NCBI GenBank assembly: GCA_938743325.2 | Contig: OW568866.1 | Coordinates: 496,001 to 560,000 of the forward strand | Origin: Pycnococcus provasolii | Taxonomy: Eukaryota > Chlorophyta > Pseudoscourfieldiophyceae > Pseudoscourfieldiales > Pycnococcaceae | DNA length: 64,000 nucleotides | Direction: 5' to 3' | Part shown: in pieces, positions 1 to 9,261 of the stretch | How positions within the stretch are numbered: the first letter of the stretch is position 1 | How the letters are laid out: each line of letters begins with the position of its first letter | Notes under the pieces: model-generated | Told to the model about the DNA's origin: nothing | What the model saw: the letters and a program-made list of their open reading frames with translations, nothing else | Databases searched by the model: none | Translations under genes and position numbers: made by a program

Positions 1-402
1 CTCCACGCGGCGCCACATGTCCAGGATGATGCGTGCGGGCATCACCAGGATGCGCGGTGCCGGCCTGATGCGAATTACCTTGCGCCCGTAGGCCTGCTTC
101 ATGGATTTTACGAGAGCGCCAATCGCGGGACGCTGACGGTAACCCAAGTCTTTGTGCACGGTGTTAATCACCGAGAGATACGGTTTCAGTGATTTCTTCT
201 GCACCGTGCCACGCTCGCCCAGCCACTTGAGGTAGCATGCGACCGTGTACGACGTAGCCGGCAGCGAGCAAACGCCAGCTTCATCGCAGTATTTTTGGAA
301 CATACGCCATGTTCCTCCGTACGTACGGTACGATCCAGCTGACAAGGACTGGCCAATCCAATCGGTTAAGCCGTCAGGGTCGCCCGGCGCAATGCGCTCC
401 AT
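1..402 (-). mobile_element. Tyrosine recombinase N-terminal part of a mobile element, running off the left edge
   Basis: From an ATG at 402 the minus strand stays open for 134 codons to the window edge. The translation resembles the SAM-like core-binding domain of tyrosine recombinases: SYRTYGGTWRMFQKYC, then TVACYLKWLGERG, then KSLKPYLSVINTVHKDLG, in the helix order usual for that fold. The catalytic domain with the Arg-His-Arg-Tyr residues would lie outside the window. Proteins of this shape in algae mostly belong to Crypton-type transposons or DIRS/Ngaro-type retroelements, and nothing here separates the two. I saw no clear terminal repeat inside the window. Confidence 0.6.
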
Positions 403-679
403 CTAGGTGCTGAAGGACAGGGTTCGACGGCAAAGAAAGCAGGGTTGGCTTGCCGCGACGCAGAATCCCAGCCGTAGGTAGCGACTCCGCGTGGCGAGCG
501 TCCGGGTAGATGGCAGGCACCACGTAATCTAACGTGGGCTCGCCTCCTTCGTCGACAGCCTTCTTGCCTTTCTGCTCAGCTTCTGCAGCTGCGCGGCGCT
601 CCTGTGCGAGCGTAATCTCCAGCTGCAATATTTCGCGACGAGCTTCCAGAACCTCGAGTTCGTTCGGCGCGTCAGCCAT
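374..679 (-). CDS. Small charged ORF beside the recombinase, possibly part of the same element
   Basis: A 101-residue ORF starting MADAPNELEVLEARRE. Residues 5-45 are Glu/Ala/Leu/Arg-rich and should form a helix or coiled coil; the rest is unremarkable. Its 3' end overlaps the start of the recombinase frame by about 30 bases. A short leader ORF ahead of a recombinase is common in such elements, so it is most simply part of that element. No family is recognised and it could be a chance ORF. Confidence 0.3.
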   Translation of the reverse strand: MADAPNELEVLEARREILQLEITLAQERRAAAEAEQKGKKAVDEGGEPTLDYVVPAIYPDARHAESLPTAGILRRGKPTLLSLPSNPVLQHLDGAHCAGRP

Positions 680-1020
680 TAATCAATCGATTAAGGATCT
701 GCACAGTAAACTTCCAATCGAAGATTGCTGATGCCTAGATCTAAGCGTAGATACTTAGACCGTTTCGGTGTACAAACTACGTCCCTCGAAGACGCGTCCG
801 ACGTGTGTTCGACCTCCCACTACTCGTGTGTAGTGCGGCTGTTAGGTTGTTTGCGAAGCAAGCAACCAACAGCAAGAGTGGATACGCGCGCGCAGCCCTA
901 AGGGAGAGGCCACTCGAGGGTCTCGAGAGGGGCCGTGACCCTCCTGGCGGCCGCCCAGAACCAGCAGCGCGAGCGACTCCCCCCAATCAAAAACCCCAAT
1001 TAAACAAGTAGAACTGAAGA
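680..1020. other. Intergenic region between the mobile element and the KNL1-like gene
   Basis: About 340 bases without a convincing gene. Short ORFs on both strands are low in content and overlap one another. No terminal repeats or RNA genes are visible. The right end of the mobile element presumably lies here but cannot be placed. Confidence 0.4.
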
Positions 1021-1052
1021 TTAGGGTTAGGGTTAGGGTTAGGGCATTAGGG
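1021..1052 (+). promoter_or_regulatory. TTAGGG array upstream of the KNL1-like gene
   Basis: Four perfect tandem TTAGGG units (1021-1044) followed by CATTAGGG. It lies about 250 bases before the ATG at 1302, with TTAGGG on the coding strand. The same arrangement precedes many genes in this window, so a promoter or 5'UTR role is inferred. Confidence 0.6.
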
Positions 1053-1301
1053 TTGTTGTTGTTGACATTTTTTTGCGTTTCTTAATTTTTCTGGATGGAG
1101 GGAGTTTAGTTTTGGTTTCCCCTTTCTTTCCCTCCCCCCAGTCCCCTGACTTTTTTCCATGGATTTGACAGCTCCCCTGCCCCCTCCCCTGCCCTGCCCT
1201 GCCCTGCCCGGCCTGCTTCGCCCCCTCCCTCAGCCTGTTCACGGCTGGTCATTCTCACAGGCTCGACGCTCTGGCTCGCTCATCTTCTCGTCTCCTTTCC
1301 T

Positions 1302-2981
1302 ATGGCTTCTCCTGCTCCTGCTCCTTTGTCTCCTGCTCCTGCTCCTGCTTTGTCTCCTGCTGCAGCGGTTATGACGACTTCGATTTCGGCTTTGGAAGAT
1401 AAGGAGAATCTTGTGGGGGATGGTGACATGAATCTCGGGTTAGCGGTGACTTCGGTGGATGATGGGTCTTTGCCGTTGGGTCCCTCTGAAAACCATATGA
1501 TGATGAATATGGCCAATGACAACACGAATGTCACCGCCACCGTGACAATGCCCGCGAAACGACTCTCGTTCGGTGACGTCTCCCTGCACGCACCGCCGTC
1601 GAAAACGTCGCAGTGGGCTGCTAACCAAGAAAAAGGTGGCGCGGGAATAGGACCTGCGGCGTTCAGGGAGGCGCTCAAGGAGTGCAACGAAGCGCAGGGC
1701 AGATTCACGAAGATGCAGGAGGTCGCGACGGAACAGTGCGAGGGTGCCAGCGAAGCGGATGTCGAGTACCTCAAGGCGCAGGTCTCGAAGCAGAAGGGCG
1801 AATTCGTCAACGTCGACGTCAAGTACCGCTTCCTGCAGAGCCTCGCGGCGGGCGACATCACAACCGCACCTCCCACCGCCGCGGAGTCGCGTGAAGTGAA
1901 CGCAGAACTCGCGCGCGTCAGCGAGGAAGTGCGACGCCTCAAGAAGCTCAACGCTGCGGCGAAAGAGGAGGCGACGAACCTGATCGACTCTGTCGCGGAC
2001 GGCGTGTCGACGTACGAAACGCAGGCGGCGCAGCTGCAGGCGGACCTCGACGCGCTCGAGCAGGAGATTGCAGAGCAGGAGCTCTGCGGGGACAACGATG
2101 ACACCGAGGAGGACATGGGAGTGGACGAGGAGGACGAGGCGGTTGCCGCAGAGCTGCGCGCGGAGGAAGAGGAAGCTAGGAACCTTGAATCTCAGATGGC
2201 AACGGCGCGCTCGGAGGCACGCGAGCTGCAGGCGGCGGTGCTACCGCTCGAGGGCGAGGTGGCGATGCTCCGTGCACGAGCGCGAACGACGAATGCAGCA
2301 ACAGGGCGCAACCGAGCTGCCACCGCGGCAAGCGAGCGCGCCGTTGCGGACACTGCATGGCTGCGCAGTCATGCCGCGCTCCTAGAGGCGCTCGGCGGCG
2401 TGCAGCTGCAGCGCGTGGACGAGGACGTGCTTCACGTTCGCATGGCCACGGTCGTCCCAGATGCCGCGGGACCGCGCACGGTGGAGCACGAGCTTGCCAT
2501 CTTCCTCTCGCCAGGTCAGACGAGCCTGAATCGCATCGTGCTGGAGCCGAGCGACGTGCCCGTGTCCGACCTTGCCGCGGAGTACGAGGGCAGCGCCAGG
2601 CTCGCCAACATGCTCCGCGAGGTGAGACAGCGCATCGCAAGCTTCCACGTTCGCAATTCTCTGCTCACAAGCGCCGCGGAGGAGCGTGGCGGCGCGATGC
2701 TCATCTCTGAAGCAATCAGCGGACATGCGATTCCGTATCCTCTGCAAGCCGGCGTCGAAGGTGCTCAGGCTGTCATGCACGTTCCCGTCGACTGGCCGCA
2801 ACCAGGCACGACGCTCGGCCTCGTGCGCGTCGACGGTGTACCGATGGAGGTGTCGAGCGCGGTGTGCGACGCGATGAACGCAAATGCTGCGATATGTGAG
2901 AGCGGCGTGCCCGCATTCCTTGCGGCTGTTGAAGAGGCTGTGGCTGCTGTCACGGCAGCGGCAGTGAATGTCGAGGGATGA
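1302..2981 (+). CDS. Coiled-coil protein with RWD-like C-terminus; candidate KNL1/Spc105 kinetochore scaffold
   Basis: A 559-residue intronless protein. The N-terminus is Ala/Pro-rich, with a KEN box (residues 34-36, in DKENLVGD) and the motif KRLSFGDVS (86-94). That motif closely resembles the RVSF protein-phosphatase-1 docking site of KNL1. A long coiled coil (about 110-350) with an acidic insert (DDTEEDMGVDEEDE) follows. Residues 355-450 alternate strands and end in a helix, as in the RWD domains of kinetochore proteins (KNL1, Spc24/25, Csm1). Known KNL1 proteins combine an N-terminal PP1 site, a coiled coil and C-terminal RWD domains, so the order fits. No clear MELT repeats are seen and the protein is short for KNL1. 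Spc25 or another coiled-coil/RWD protein remains possible. Confidence 0.45.
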   Translation: MASPAPAPLSPAPAPALSPAAAVMTTSISALEDKENLVGDGDMNLGLAVTSVDDGSLPLGPSENHMMMNMANDNTNVTATVTMPAKRLSFGDVSLHAPPSKTSQWAANQEKGGAGIGPAAFREALKECNEAQGRFTKMQEVATEQCEGASEADVEYLKAQVSKQKGEFVNVDVKYRFLQSLAAGDITTAPPTAAESREVNAELARVSEEVRRLKKLNAAAKEEATNLIDSVADGVSTYETQAAQLQADLDALEQEIAEQELCGDNDDTEEDMGVDEEDEAVAAELRAEEEEARNLESQMATARSEARELQAAVLPLEGEVAMLRARARTTNAATGRNRAATAASERAVADTAWLRSHAALLEALGGVQLQRVDEDVLHVRMATVVPDAAGPRTVEHELAIFLSPGQTSLNRIVLEPSDVPVSDLAAEYEGSARLANMLREVRQRIASFHVRNSLLTSAAEERGGAMLISEAISGHAIPYPLQAGVEGAQAVMHVPVDWPQPGTTLGLVRVDGVPMEVSSAVCDAMNANAAICESGVPAFLAAVEEAVAAVTAAAVNVEG

Positions 2982-3050
2982 TTTTTTTGTGGGTCAGCAC
3001 AAGTTTTTGAATTGAAAAAAAGATCAAAAAATAAATCACATCATAAAATA

Positions 3051-3055
3051 TTACA
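3051..3055 (-). terminator. TGTAA poly(A) signal of the 3117-3893 gene
   Basis: TTACA on the plus strand, read TGTAA on the coding strand, about 65 bases after the stop codon. Confidence 0.5.
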
Positions 3056-3116
3056 AGCTATGGTCACACGTCGGTCCAATCCACCAATTCCAGGCGCCCG
3101 CATTCGAACCCACCGT

Positions 3117-3893
3117 TCAGTCGATTCCGCCAGCAGCGCGATACTGGTTACGCACTTGCTCGTCACGCTGACGCTGCTTCATCTCGCGCTCCTCTCTTCT
3201 CGAGGCTTTGAGCTCCGCCTTGAATACGTGGCTGGCAACGTCCTGCTCGTCCGACGACTTGGAAAGCTTTGCGGCGAGACGCTTCGCCTCCACCTCACGT
3301 TTCTCCGCCATCTCCAGTCTTTCAAGTTGGTCCTTAGGAAGGCTGGAGCGCGGCACCCACCCGCGACCCTTGACGAAGATGAGCGATCCCTTGCGGTTAT
3401 ACCACTTGGCGTAGCGCTGCTTTGCATCTTCCGCGTCCCGTCTCCTCTCCGTTCTTCTCCATAGTTCGCTCGGCGCACGGCGTTCCCCTAAGTCCGCCTC
3501 GGCGACGTTCCACGCGTCTGAGTCGTCTTCTGAGTCGCTCGGAGCAGCCGTGGTTGTTTTTTGCGTTTTCTTCTTCAAGTAGGAGGCTGACTGCACGATG
3601 GCACCGAGCAGATCACCCGTCGCGCGGCGCGTGTAGGACGAAAGCGAAGGTGACGACGTGCGAGGTGCGTCGGCCGCGACACTGCCAAACTGGTCAAGAA
3701 GCTCCTCCTCTGAGAATGTGCTGTATGCAGAGTTGTTGCGTCTGTGTGATGCGAATATGATGAGACAGGCCGTGGTTAAGAAGAAGAGCAAGGCTGGACG
3801 CGACGTGGAGAGCAGTATGCGCATCTTACTCGTGAGAGACAAGGGAGGCGACCCTAACGGCCGGCGTGCAGTGGAGCGTGGCAGCAGCGGCAT
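3117..3893 (-). CDS. Hypothetical single-pass membrane protein with charged C-terminus
   Basis: From the ATG at 3893 the product is 258 residues; a second ATG at 3824 (MRILLSTSRPALLFF) would put the hydrophobic stretch LLFFLTTACLIIFA almost at the N-terminus, as a signal anchor. A Ser-rich acidic middle part follows (DSEDDSDAW). Then comes a very basic and acidic helical half with QRYAKWYNRKGSLIFVKGRG near the centre. The last 70 residues are Lys/Arg/Glu-rich and probably coiled. I do not recognise the family. It converges tail to tail with the KNL1-like gene. Confidence 0.65.
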   Translation of the reverse strand: MPLLPRSTARRPLGSPPLSLTSKMRILLSTSRPALLFFLTTACLIIFASHRRNNSAYSTFSEEELLDQFGSVAADAPRTSSPSLSSYTRRATGDLLGAIVQSASYLKKKTQKTTTAAPSDSEDDSDAWNVAEADLGERRAPSELWRRTERRRDAEDAKQRYAKWYNRKGSLIFVKGRGWVPRSSLPKDQLERLEMAEKREVEAKRLAAKLSKSSDEQDVASHVFKAELKASRREEREMKQRQRDEQVRNQYRAAGGID

Positions 3894-4102
3894 GGCGCAA
3901 GAGGGAGAGAGAAGCAAAACCACACAGCAAGCAAGTCACGGCTACAGTATGCGGCCGCGCACGGAAGGGGACGGAAGGGGAAGGGGAAAGGGGAAGAGGA
4001 AGGGAAGGGAAGGGAAGGGACGCAGCCACGATATTGCAAGGTTACCACCCCCGACCACCTCCCCCGAGGCCCCGACCCGGTAAAGGAGGTGGGATGCGGG
4101 CG

Positions 4103-4140
4103 CTAACCCTAACCCTAAACTTTTTAACCCTAACCCTAAC
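4103..4140 (-). promoter_or_regulatory. TTAGGG-type array upstream of the 3117-3893 gene
   Basis: Two short CCCTAA clusters separated by a T-rich spacer on the plus strand, which read TTAGGG on the minus (coding) strand. They lie about 210 bases before the ATG at 3893. Confidence 0.55.
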
Positions 4141-4260
4141 GCTGTGGGGGGAAAGAACGAAACCGTATTAATCCATGGCATCAGGGCAGGGAATCATTCT
4201 TGTTTCCTTACGTAAGCGTGTGATTTGGCAACGTACTGTATGTATACTACGATAGTCTGT

Positions 4261-5095
4261 CTAGGCACTCGCCACCTGCTTGAGAATACCCACACGCTGC
4301 CTCACCCACGCCTTCAGCTCCGCCTTCATGCTGCTCGAGCTCATGTCAGACAGACGCTTCAGCTGCTTGTCCACCTCCTCCTTGCCCATCTTCTGGGCCT
4401 TCACAATGTACGCCTTCTCCTTGTCCGAGCAACCCTCCTGATCCGCGAGCGTGCACTTCACGAGCAGCTTGTCGTCAGCGAAACCCTTGAAGTCGTCGAA
4501 GCTGCGTCCGCCGTTGTAGTCCTGCGGCTCCTCTCCAGTCTCAGTCGTGAAGTACTTGATGGTTGGGTATCCACGCACTCCGTACTGAGAGCACACGTCG
4601 CTCTCAACCGTGCTGTGTTTGTTGTGTGTGTGTGTGCGCGCGCGCGTTGTGATCCGTACTTTGTTAGCACAGTTTTATACCGTGATTCATGTTTATGCAT
4701 TCAGTCCTTCATTCACGTACCAGTCCACCTCGGCGATCAGCACACTCGACGATCCATCGTACGTCTCCGCGAGTTTCTCCCACGCCGGCGCCATCGCCTT
4801 GCAGTGTCCACACCAAGGCGCGAAGAACTGTGTATGAAGTGCAGTACATATTGTTGTCAATGGGAGTTAGTTAGTCACAATGGGAGGACGTGAATCAACA
4901 ACACTGCCTAACCCACGAGAAAGAGACAAACAGCCCAAGCAAACACCCAAGCAAACACCAACCACGACATACCTTGACGAACGCGTTACGTCCGGTGTTG
5001 AAGACTTCGTCTTTGAAGTTCGCGGACGTCAAAGAAGGGACAGAGGCCGAGGCAAAAGCACAGCAACACAGCAGCAGCACAAGGAACGACGACAT
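4261..5095 (-). CDS. PDI-like ER protein with one thioredoxin domain (three exons)
   Basis: Exons on the minus strand are 5095-4973, 4827-4721 and 4612-4261, with introns of 145 and 108 bases (GTATGT...CAG and GTACGT...CAG). They give 193 residues. The N-terminus [17 protein letters not shown] is a signal peptide. A thioredoxin fold follows with the active site [16 protein letters not shown], then VLIAEVDCT, the cis-Pro segment [11 protein letters not shown] and a helical C-terminus. It should catalyse disulfide exchange in the ER lumen. No KDEL-type retention signal is present (the end is LKQVASA), unlike classical PDIs. The size matches small single-domain PDIs such as plant PDIL5-1. The alternating CG/TG tract at 4623-4650 lies in intron 2. 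Confidence 0.88.
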
Positions 5096-5200
5096 GGCAC
5101 GGCACAGCATATTGATGTGATGGACGGGATCTTCTGAGAAAATGAGAAGAATGATCCACAACAAGGGGAAAAAAGGGGCGACGCAAGCCACACACAAAGA

Positions 5201-5232
5201 ACCCGAACCCTAACCCGAACCCTAAACCCTAA
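5201..5232 (-). promoter_or_regulatory. TTAGGG-type array upstream of the PDI-like gene
   Basis: Degenerate CCCGAA/CCCTAA units on the plus strand, which read TTAGGG/TTCGGG on the coding strand, about 106 bases before the ATG at 5095. Confidence 0.55.
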
Positions 5233-5573
5233 TCGGAAGGGCATGGATTGTTCGTCGAGCCTCCCTCCACCTGACCTGTGTTGTTGTTTGTGGAAACTGG
5301 AAAGAAATCAGAAATGAGCCTCGGCCTCTCCAGCTCGTGATGATGGCTTGCATGATATGATGACCAGTACTGGGTGGTGAGATGTATCTGTGCGTGTATG
5401 TATGGCGTTGCTCAACAACAGTATCATAAGGTAGTTTGGTATTTCGTTACTCTTTTAAGAGCACAGTCCTCATAATACATTCCTTTCATTCAAATGGGTC
5501 AGGTAAGATATTTAAGGTATCGTAGTACTACTGTAGTCTAAGAAGTGTAAGCTTATTCACCAGGTTGCCTTTT
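5233..5573. other. Intergenic region
   Basis: No gene seen. The sequence is AT-richer near 5450-5550 and contains TACTGTAGT, a short motif that recurs in other gaps of this window. Confidence 0.4.
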
Positions 5574-5578
5574 TTACA
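5574..5578 (-). terminator. TGTAA poly(A) signal of the NTF2-like gene
   Basis: TGTAA on the coding strand about 20 bases after the stop codon. Confidence 0.55.
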
Positions 5579-5597
5579 GGCGCCTTAATCTTACTTC

Positions 5598-6056
5598 TTA
5601 CTTCGATGCGGTCATCTTCTCCATCACCTTCGCGAGTGCCGCGAGCATTGGAGGGTACTCGTTGTCCCAAAGGCCCACCCAGCTCGACACCTTCCCAGAC
5701 TCGTCCAAAGTCAGCAAGTGCCCGAGCTTGTTCTGCACGAGGTTCGCCTCCGGGAAACCACCGTCGACGTTAATCACGGCTTGTCCCGTGATAAGAATCT
5801 TGGAGTTGGTCGTGTCCACCAGGACGTCTGGCGCGTAGCACATTGTCGACACCATGGCACCCCAGGTTGAGGAAAAACGCTCGAAGATGGCAGCGGCAGG
5901 CCCATCGCTCTTGAAGCCATCACTCCAGTCGATCGTCACCGTGTCAGCAAAGAGGCCGGCCATGGTCGCGGCGTGGTTGTTCGCGGGAAAGCCACCCTTG
6001 AACGCTTCAACAAACTTGCTCGCATACTCCTCGCCCTCAGCGACAGTGATTCCCAT
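5598..6056 (-). CDS. NTF2/SnoaL-fold small protein
   Basis: From the ATG at 6056 (MGITVAEGEEYASKFVEAF) the product is 152 residues. The pattern is an N-terminal helix, then LFADTVTIDWSDGFKSDGP, a helix, and strands ending in VSSWVGLWDN. This fits the cone-shaped NTF2-like/SnoaL fold, in which 'F..D.V..dW.dg' opens the pocket. Such proteins can be ligand-binding or small enzymes, and the sequence does not say which. An in-frame 47-codon extension upstream is Thr/Pro-rich and probably untranslated. No targeting peptide is visible, so it is likely cytosolic. Confidence 0.7.
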   Translation of the reverse strand: MGITVAEGEEYASKFVEAFKGGFPANNHAATMAGLFADTVTIDWSDGFKSDGPAAAIFERFSSTWGAMVSTMCYAPDVLVDTTNSKILITGQAVINVDGGFPEANLVQNKLGHLLTLDESGKVSSWVGLWDNEYPPMLAALAKVMEKMTASK

Positions 6057-6309
6057 GGTGACTTCTTGTTGTAAGTTGTGTGTGCGGTGAAAAGTGAAAA
6101 GTGGTTCCGGAAAAGTGCGTGTATGGGGAGGACAGGAGTCTGACGGGGGTGTGGGAGGACGGGTTTGGGTCGTTGTTGTGGTCAGGTTGGTGATCAATCA
6201 CGTGAGAGGGAACACAAATATCCATCGATGCATCACGATGGGAAGCTGCACTTTTTTTACGTTCCGCGGCCAAAAACTTCCGGCAAAAAGATTCGTGACT
6301 TGACGTGGG

Positions 6310-6314
6310 TTACA
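6310..6314 (-). terminator. TGTAA poly(A) signal of the Gly/Tyr/Trp-rich gene
   Basis: TGTAA on the coding strand about 16 bases after the stop codon. Confidence 0.5.
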
Positions 6315-6329
6315 CCGATGATTTTAGTC

Positions 6330-7919
6330 CTAATACCCACCCTCCTCATCCTCCACTTCCTGTAGTATGCGCAGAAGTTCGGACTGAAGTTCGGGGTCCT
6401 GGTCGTCGTCTACGCTCAAACCGAGCATGGTGGCAATCTCCGTGATGTTGCCGCGCTCTACCGTGCTCGCCACACGCTCGCTCGACTCCTGATCAAGTTG
6501 GTCGAACTTCTTCATGACCTCGTCATCGTCGACGGTCGCGTTGTGACCCAGGGCGCGCACAAGCACATCGGTGTCACTTGCGCAGCCTTGCTTTTCGCAC
6601 TTGTACACGAGCCAGCCGTTTCCCTTCTTCTTTTCCGCAACGTCGCGCACCATGGCTTGGTACCCCCTCTGCACGGTGTTCCCGTATCTGTCGAGCACTT
6701 GTATCATCTCATAGTTTCCCCCTTGCGGACGAAATAAGCCACCGCCAGACACGCGTTTCCATCCTGGCTCACCATTTCGGCCTCGCTTGTATTCGAGCTT
6801 AAAGTTAAGAATCCGATCCACAAGACGGGAGAACACAGTTCGTCGTTTGCCGTACACAGGCTCCAAATGAGCCTTGGTGAATTGTGGATTTTCAAACTTG
6901 ATGTTGTAGCGGTAGTCGAACCTCTCAGCGGCTTTCATGCTATCCAGTCCTTCTTTCGTGGCAGCGTCAATCCAAGACGGTCCTGCGATCTTCATTTGCA
7001 TCGTTCGTTTTCGACCATCCCAAACACACCAAGCGTTCGAAACGAGCGTGCCTGGCAGCGGATTTCCACTCATCCACCACACGCCACGCATTGTCTCAGG
7101 AACGCCCCACGTTTTTGCCGCTTGCTGTCGAGCGAACCAATTGTTCGGTGATGCGCTGGTCCAATCGTTGATGACGGCGACCTTCCGATTTGGATTGCCG
7201 AGTTCACTTGCCCGGAACAACACGTACTTTCGGTTGTCGAAAAATTCGCGCGGCACGGTACTTGGCGGTCCTTGCTGCGCTGATGGTGGTGACGTGTACT
7301 GCTGCGAAGGACTGGAAGGAGGAGTAGTACCGCCCGGTCGCCACCACCGACGACCCGCTTGTGTACCGCCCGGTCGCCACCACCGACGACCCGCTTGTTG
7401 TTGCTGTAGTAGTTGCTGCTGCTGCGGCTGTTGTTGCCATCCACCAAATCCACCACCAAATCCATCACCAAAGCCTTGTCCAAAACCAGGCGGACCGCCG
7501 TAGTAGGTTGCAGCAGGAGGACGTCCACCACCGCCTCCCCCGTAGTAGACCCCCGACAGCTGAGGGTAGGAGTACTGCGACGATGATGGTCCAGCGTTAT
7601 AATTGGCAGGTCCACCACCAGGGCTGCCGCCGTAGTAGTATGGAGTCGTTGGGTAGAAGTCTCGTCCATTGTAGCGTCCACCAAAGGCGCCGGCGCCGCC
7701 GTAAGGGTAGGATAAAGCTGGCCCGTATTGGCGCAAAGTGATGCCATCATCCTCGTCATCAGCATCACTATTGCTCTTCTCATGATGACCACCACCACTA
7801 TCCACGGCAGGAGCAAGTTGCTGTGCATCGACGACACAGTGACAAAGGCAGAAGCCGACGAGCATGATGAAACCAGAAATCATCAGAACGAAAACCACAT
7901 CGACGAGCGACGACGCCAT
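6330..7919 (-). CDS. Gly/Tyr/Trp-rich membrane-anchored or secreted protein
   Basis: From the ATG at 7919 (MASSLVDVVFVLMISGFIML) the product is 529 residues. Residues 6-30 are a hydrophobic signal or anchor. Residues 60-190 are built of YYGG, GGG and Tyr/Pro/Ser stretches, followed by a Gln-rich run and the 12-residue repeat QAGRRWWRPGGT, present twice in tandem. From about residue 225 a soluble domain begins (REFFDNRKYVLFRASELG, then WWMSGNPLPG and several Trp/Cys) that I do not recognise. The C-terminus is acidic. The composition suggests an extracellular structural protein whose Tyr could cross-link; this is inference. A second Tyr-rich gene lies next to it at 9439-12253. Confidence 0.7.
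   Translation of the reverse strand: MASSLVDVVFVLMISGFIMLVGFCLCHCVVDAQQLAPAVDSGGGHHEKSNSDADDEDDGITLRQYGPALSYPYGGAGAFGGRYNGRDFYPTTPYYYGGSPGGGPANYNAGPSSSQYSYPQLSGVYYGGGGGGRPPAATYYGGPPGFGQGFGDGFGGGFGGWQQQPQQQQLLQQQQAGRRWWRPGGTQAGRRWWRPGGTTPPSSPSQQYTSPPSAQQGPPSTVPREFFDNRKYVLFRASELGNPNRKVAVINDWTSASPNNWFARQQAAKTWGVPETMRGVWWMSGNPLPGTLVSNAWCVWDGRKRTMQMKIAGPSWIDAATKEGLDSMKAAERFDYRYNIKFENPQFTKAHLEPVYGKRRTVFSRLVDRILNFKLEYKRGRNGEPGWKRVSGGGLFRPQGGNYEMIQVLDRYGNTVQRGYQAMVRDVAEKKKGNGWLVYKCEKQGCASDTDVLVRALGHNATVDDDEVMKKFDQLDQESSERVASTVERGNITEIATMLGLSVDDDQDPELQSELLRILQEVEDEEGGY
7327..7398 (-). repeat. 36-base tandem repeat, two copies, coding
   Basis: Two adjacent copies of a 36-base unit with an exact period encode the duplicated GRRWWRPGGT segment. 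The near-perfect identity points to a recent duplication. Confidence 0.8.
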
Positions 7920-8274
7920 TGATTGCTCGTGACTTGTGATGGCTCTCACTGTCACATGTGAGTGAAGTTGGGGCAGTTGCAGACTTGCAGTCGGGCAAAA
8001 TAACTTCACAACTTCATTACGGCCCTCAATCAAGCGAATCTTGACCGAATTTTAAACTTGACCATTCGGGGTTTCCCATTTCCCATTTTAGCCTTTCTAG
8101 GTCGGTGGTCGGGGTTTCCCAGTTCAGTAGTTGAAATTTGGTTATTATCATAGACTAACTACCCGTTCTCCCCTTTCCTCTACCCTTCCCCTCCGCTCAG
8201 TCTGGCAAGGACAGAGGCAAAGCAGGCGTCGTTCGTCCTCCCCTCCCCACAAAGCAGGCGTCGTTCGGGGAAAA

Positions 8275-8334
8275 GGGCAAACGCCCGTTCAAAAGGGGGC
8301 AAATACCCGACGAGCGCCCGACGGGCGTTTGCCC
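8275..8334. repeat. Inverted repeat with 14-base arms
   Basis: Arms GGGCAAACGCCCGT (8275-8288) and its exact reverse complement (8321-8334) enclose a 32-base loop. The loop itself carries another GGGGGCAAA. Related CGAACGGG units follow to about 8380. It could be the tip of a small non-autonomous element or a transcript hairpin. Confidence 0.65.
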
Positions 8335-9224
8335 CCTCCGAACGGGCGGAACGGGAGTTTGACCCCCCCGAACGGGTGGTATGACTCCCTTTTTTGGTCG
8401 TATGTGCCGGATACGAACGCGTTTGGACGTAGTTGAAGGAGGTTGCAACCGAATCCTGTTTGAGATTCTCTGGACCTCGCGAGACTCGCGAGGACTCGGC
8501 GTGTCGGATGGGCTCGGTTCTTCAGAATCAGCCACGGCGAGCGGGTTGTTGGTAGTGCGCGTCGATGAGGATGGCGTATCATCCTCTTTTTGACTCTCCT
8601 CCATGGCGATAGAGGCGCTTGATTCACGGCCTTCTTGAACGCGGCCGTCTTTGTCCTCAGGCGTTGATGACGACGCAGTCTTTCCCTTGACGTCCGTGTG
8701 CCGTGGCAGACGAAGGGACACCCACTTCATTCGTCGGTCGTTCCGTTTACGGAGTCAAATTAAACGTGAACGTATCCGCGGGTGCATTCCACCTCTCGAT
8801 GGCGTACTACGCCGTGGCCGGCGCTTGACAAATTCATAAAGTTTGTTTCTAATTCCTCGATCAAACAAACACGACGATCCTTTATGGTTGATTGTATACA
8901 TAAATGCGATGGAAATTTTCTAACACAACACTTTCTTTCTTTTGAAACACACGCCAATGTTATAAAATTAAAATCAGGTGTTTCGCGCTTCTTGCGCATC
9001 ATCATGTGCAAGATAGAGATGCGCCACCGTGTGTTCTACTACTAGAGAGAGAGACACCTGCTGTAACTAGTTTTGTAAGATTCGAATGTACAGGTAGTTG
9101 AAATTTTGATGTAGTTGATTGGTGATTACACACAAAAAAAACACAAACTGTGGCGATTCTTTTCTTGGCTGCAAGAAATTTCAAAAAAAAAAACGTGTTT
9201 GTCACCAAACTCTCTCACTCTGTG

Positions 9225-9261
9225 TGCGTGTGTGTGTGTGTGTGTTCTCTCTCTCTCTCTG
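9225..9261. repeat. (TG)n-(TC)n microsatellite
   Basis: A run of TG dinucleotides passes directly into a run of CT dinucleotides, with no coding context. Confidence 0.8.

Noticed and set aside
4225-4893. 222-codon plus-strand frame over the PDI-like gene
   Set aside because: Antisense to two exons and an intron of a gene with a clear CGHC active site; the composition is Leu/Arg/His skewed.
5598-6197. Longer start for the NTF2-like protein
   Set aside because: The extra 47 codons are Thr/Pro/His-rich and unlike the fold; the ATG at 6056 begins exactly at the first helix.
7070-7837. 255-codon minus-strand frame inside the Gly/Tyr/Trp-rich gene
   Set aside because: A shifted reading of the same gene, full of Ser, Val and Arg runs; the chosen frame continues through a folded C-terminal domain and has a signal anchor.
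8197-8730. 177-codon minus-strand ORF
   Set aside because: Its C-terminal third is the inverted-repeat sequence, the composition is disordered, and there is no upstream TTAGGG array or TGTAA signal.
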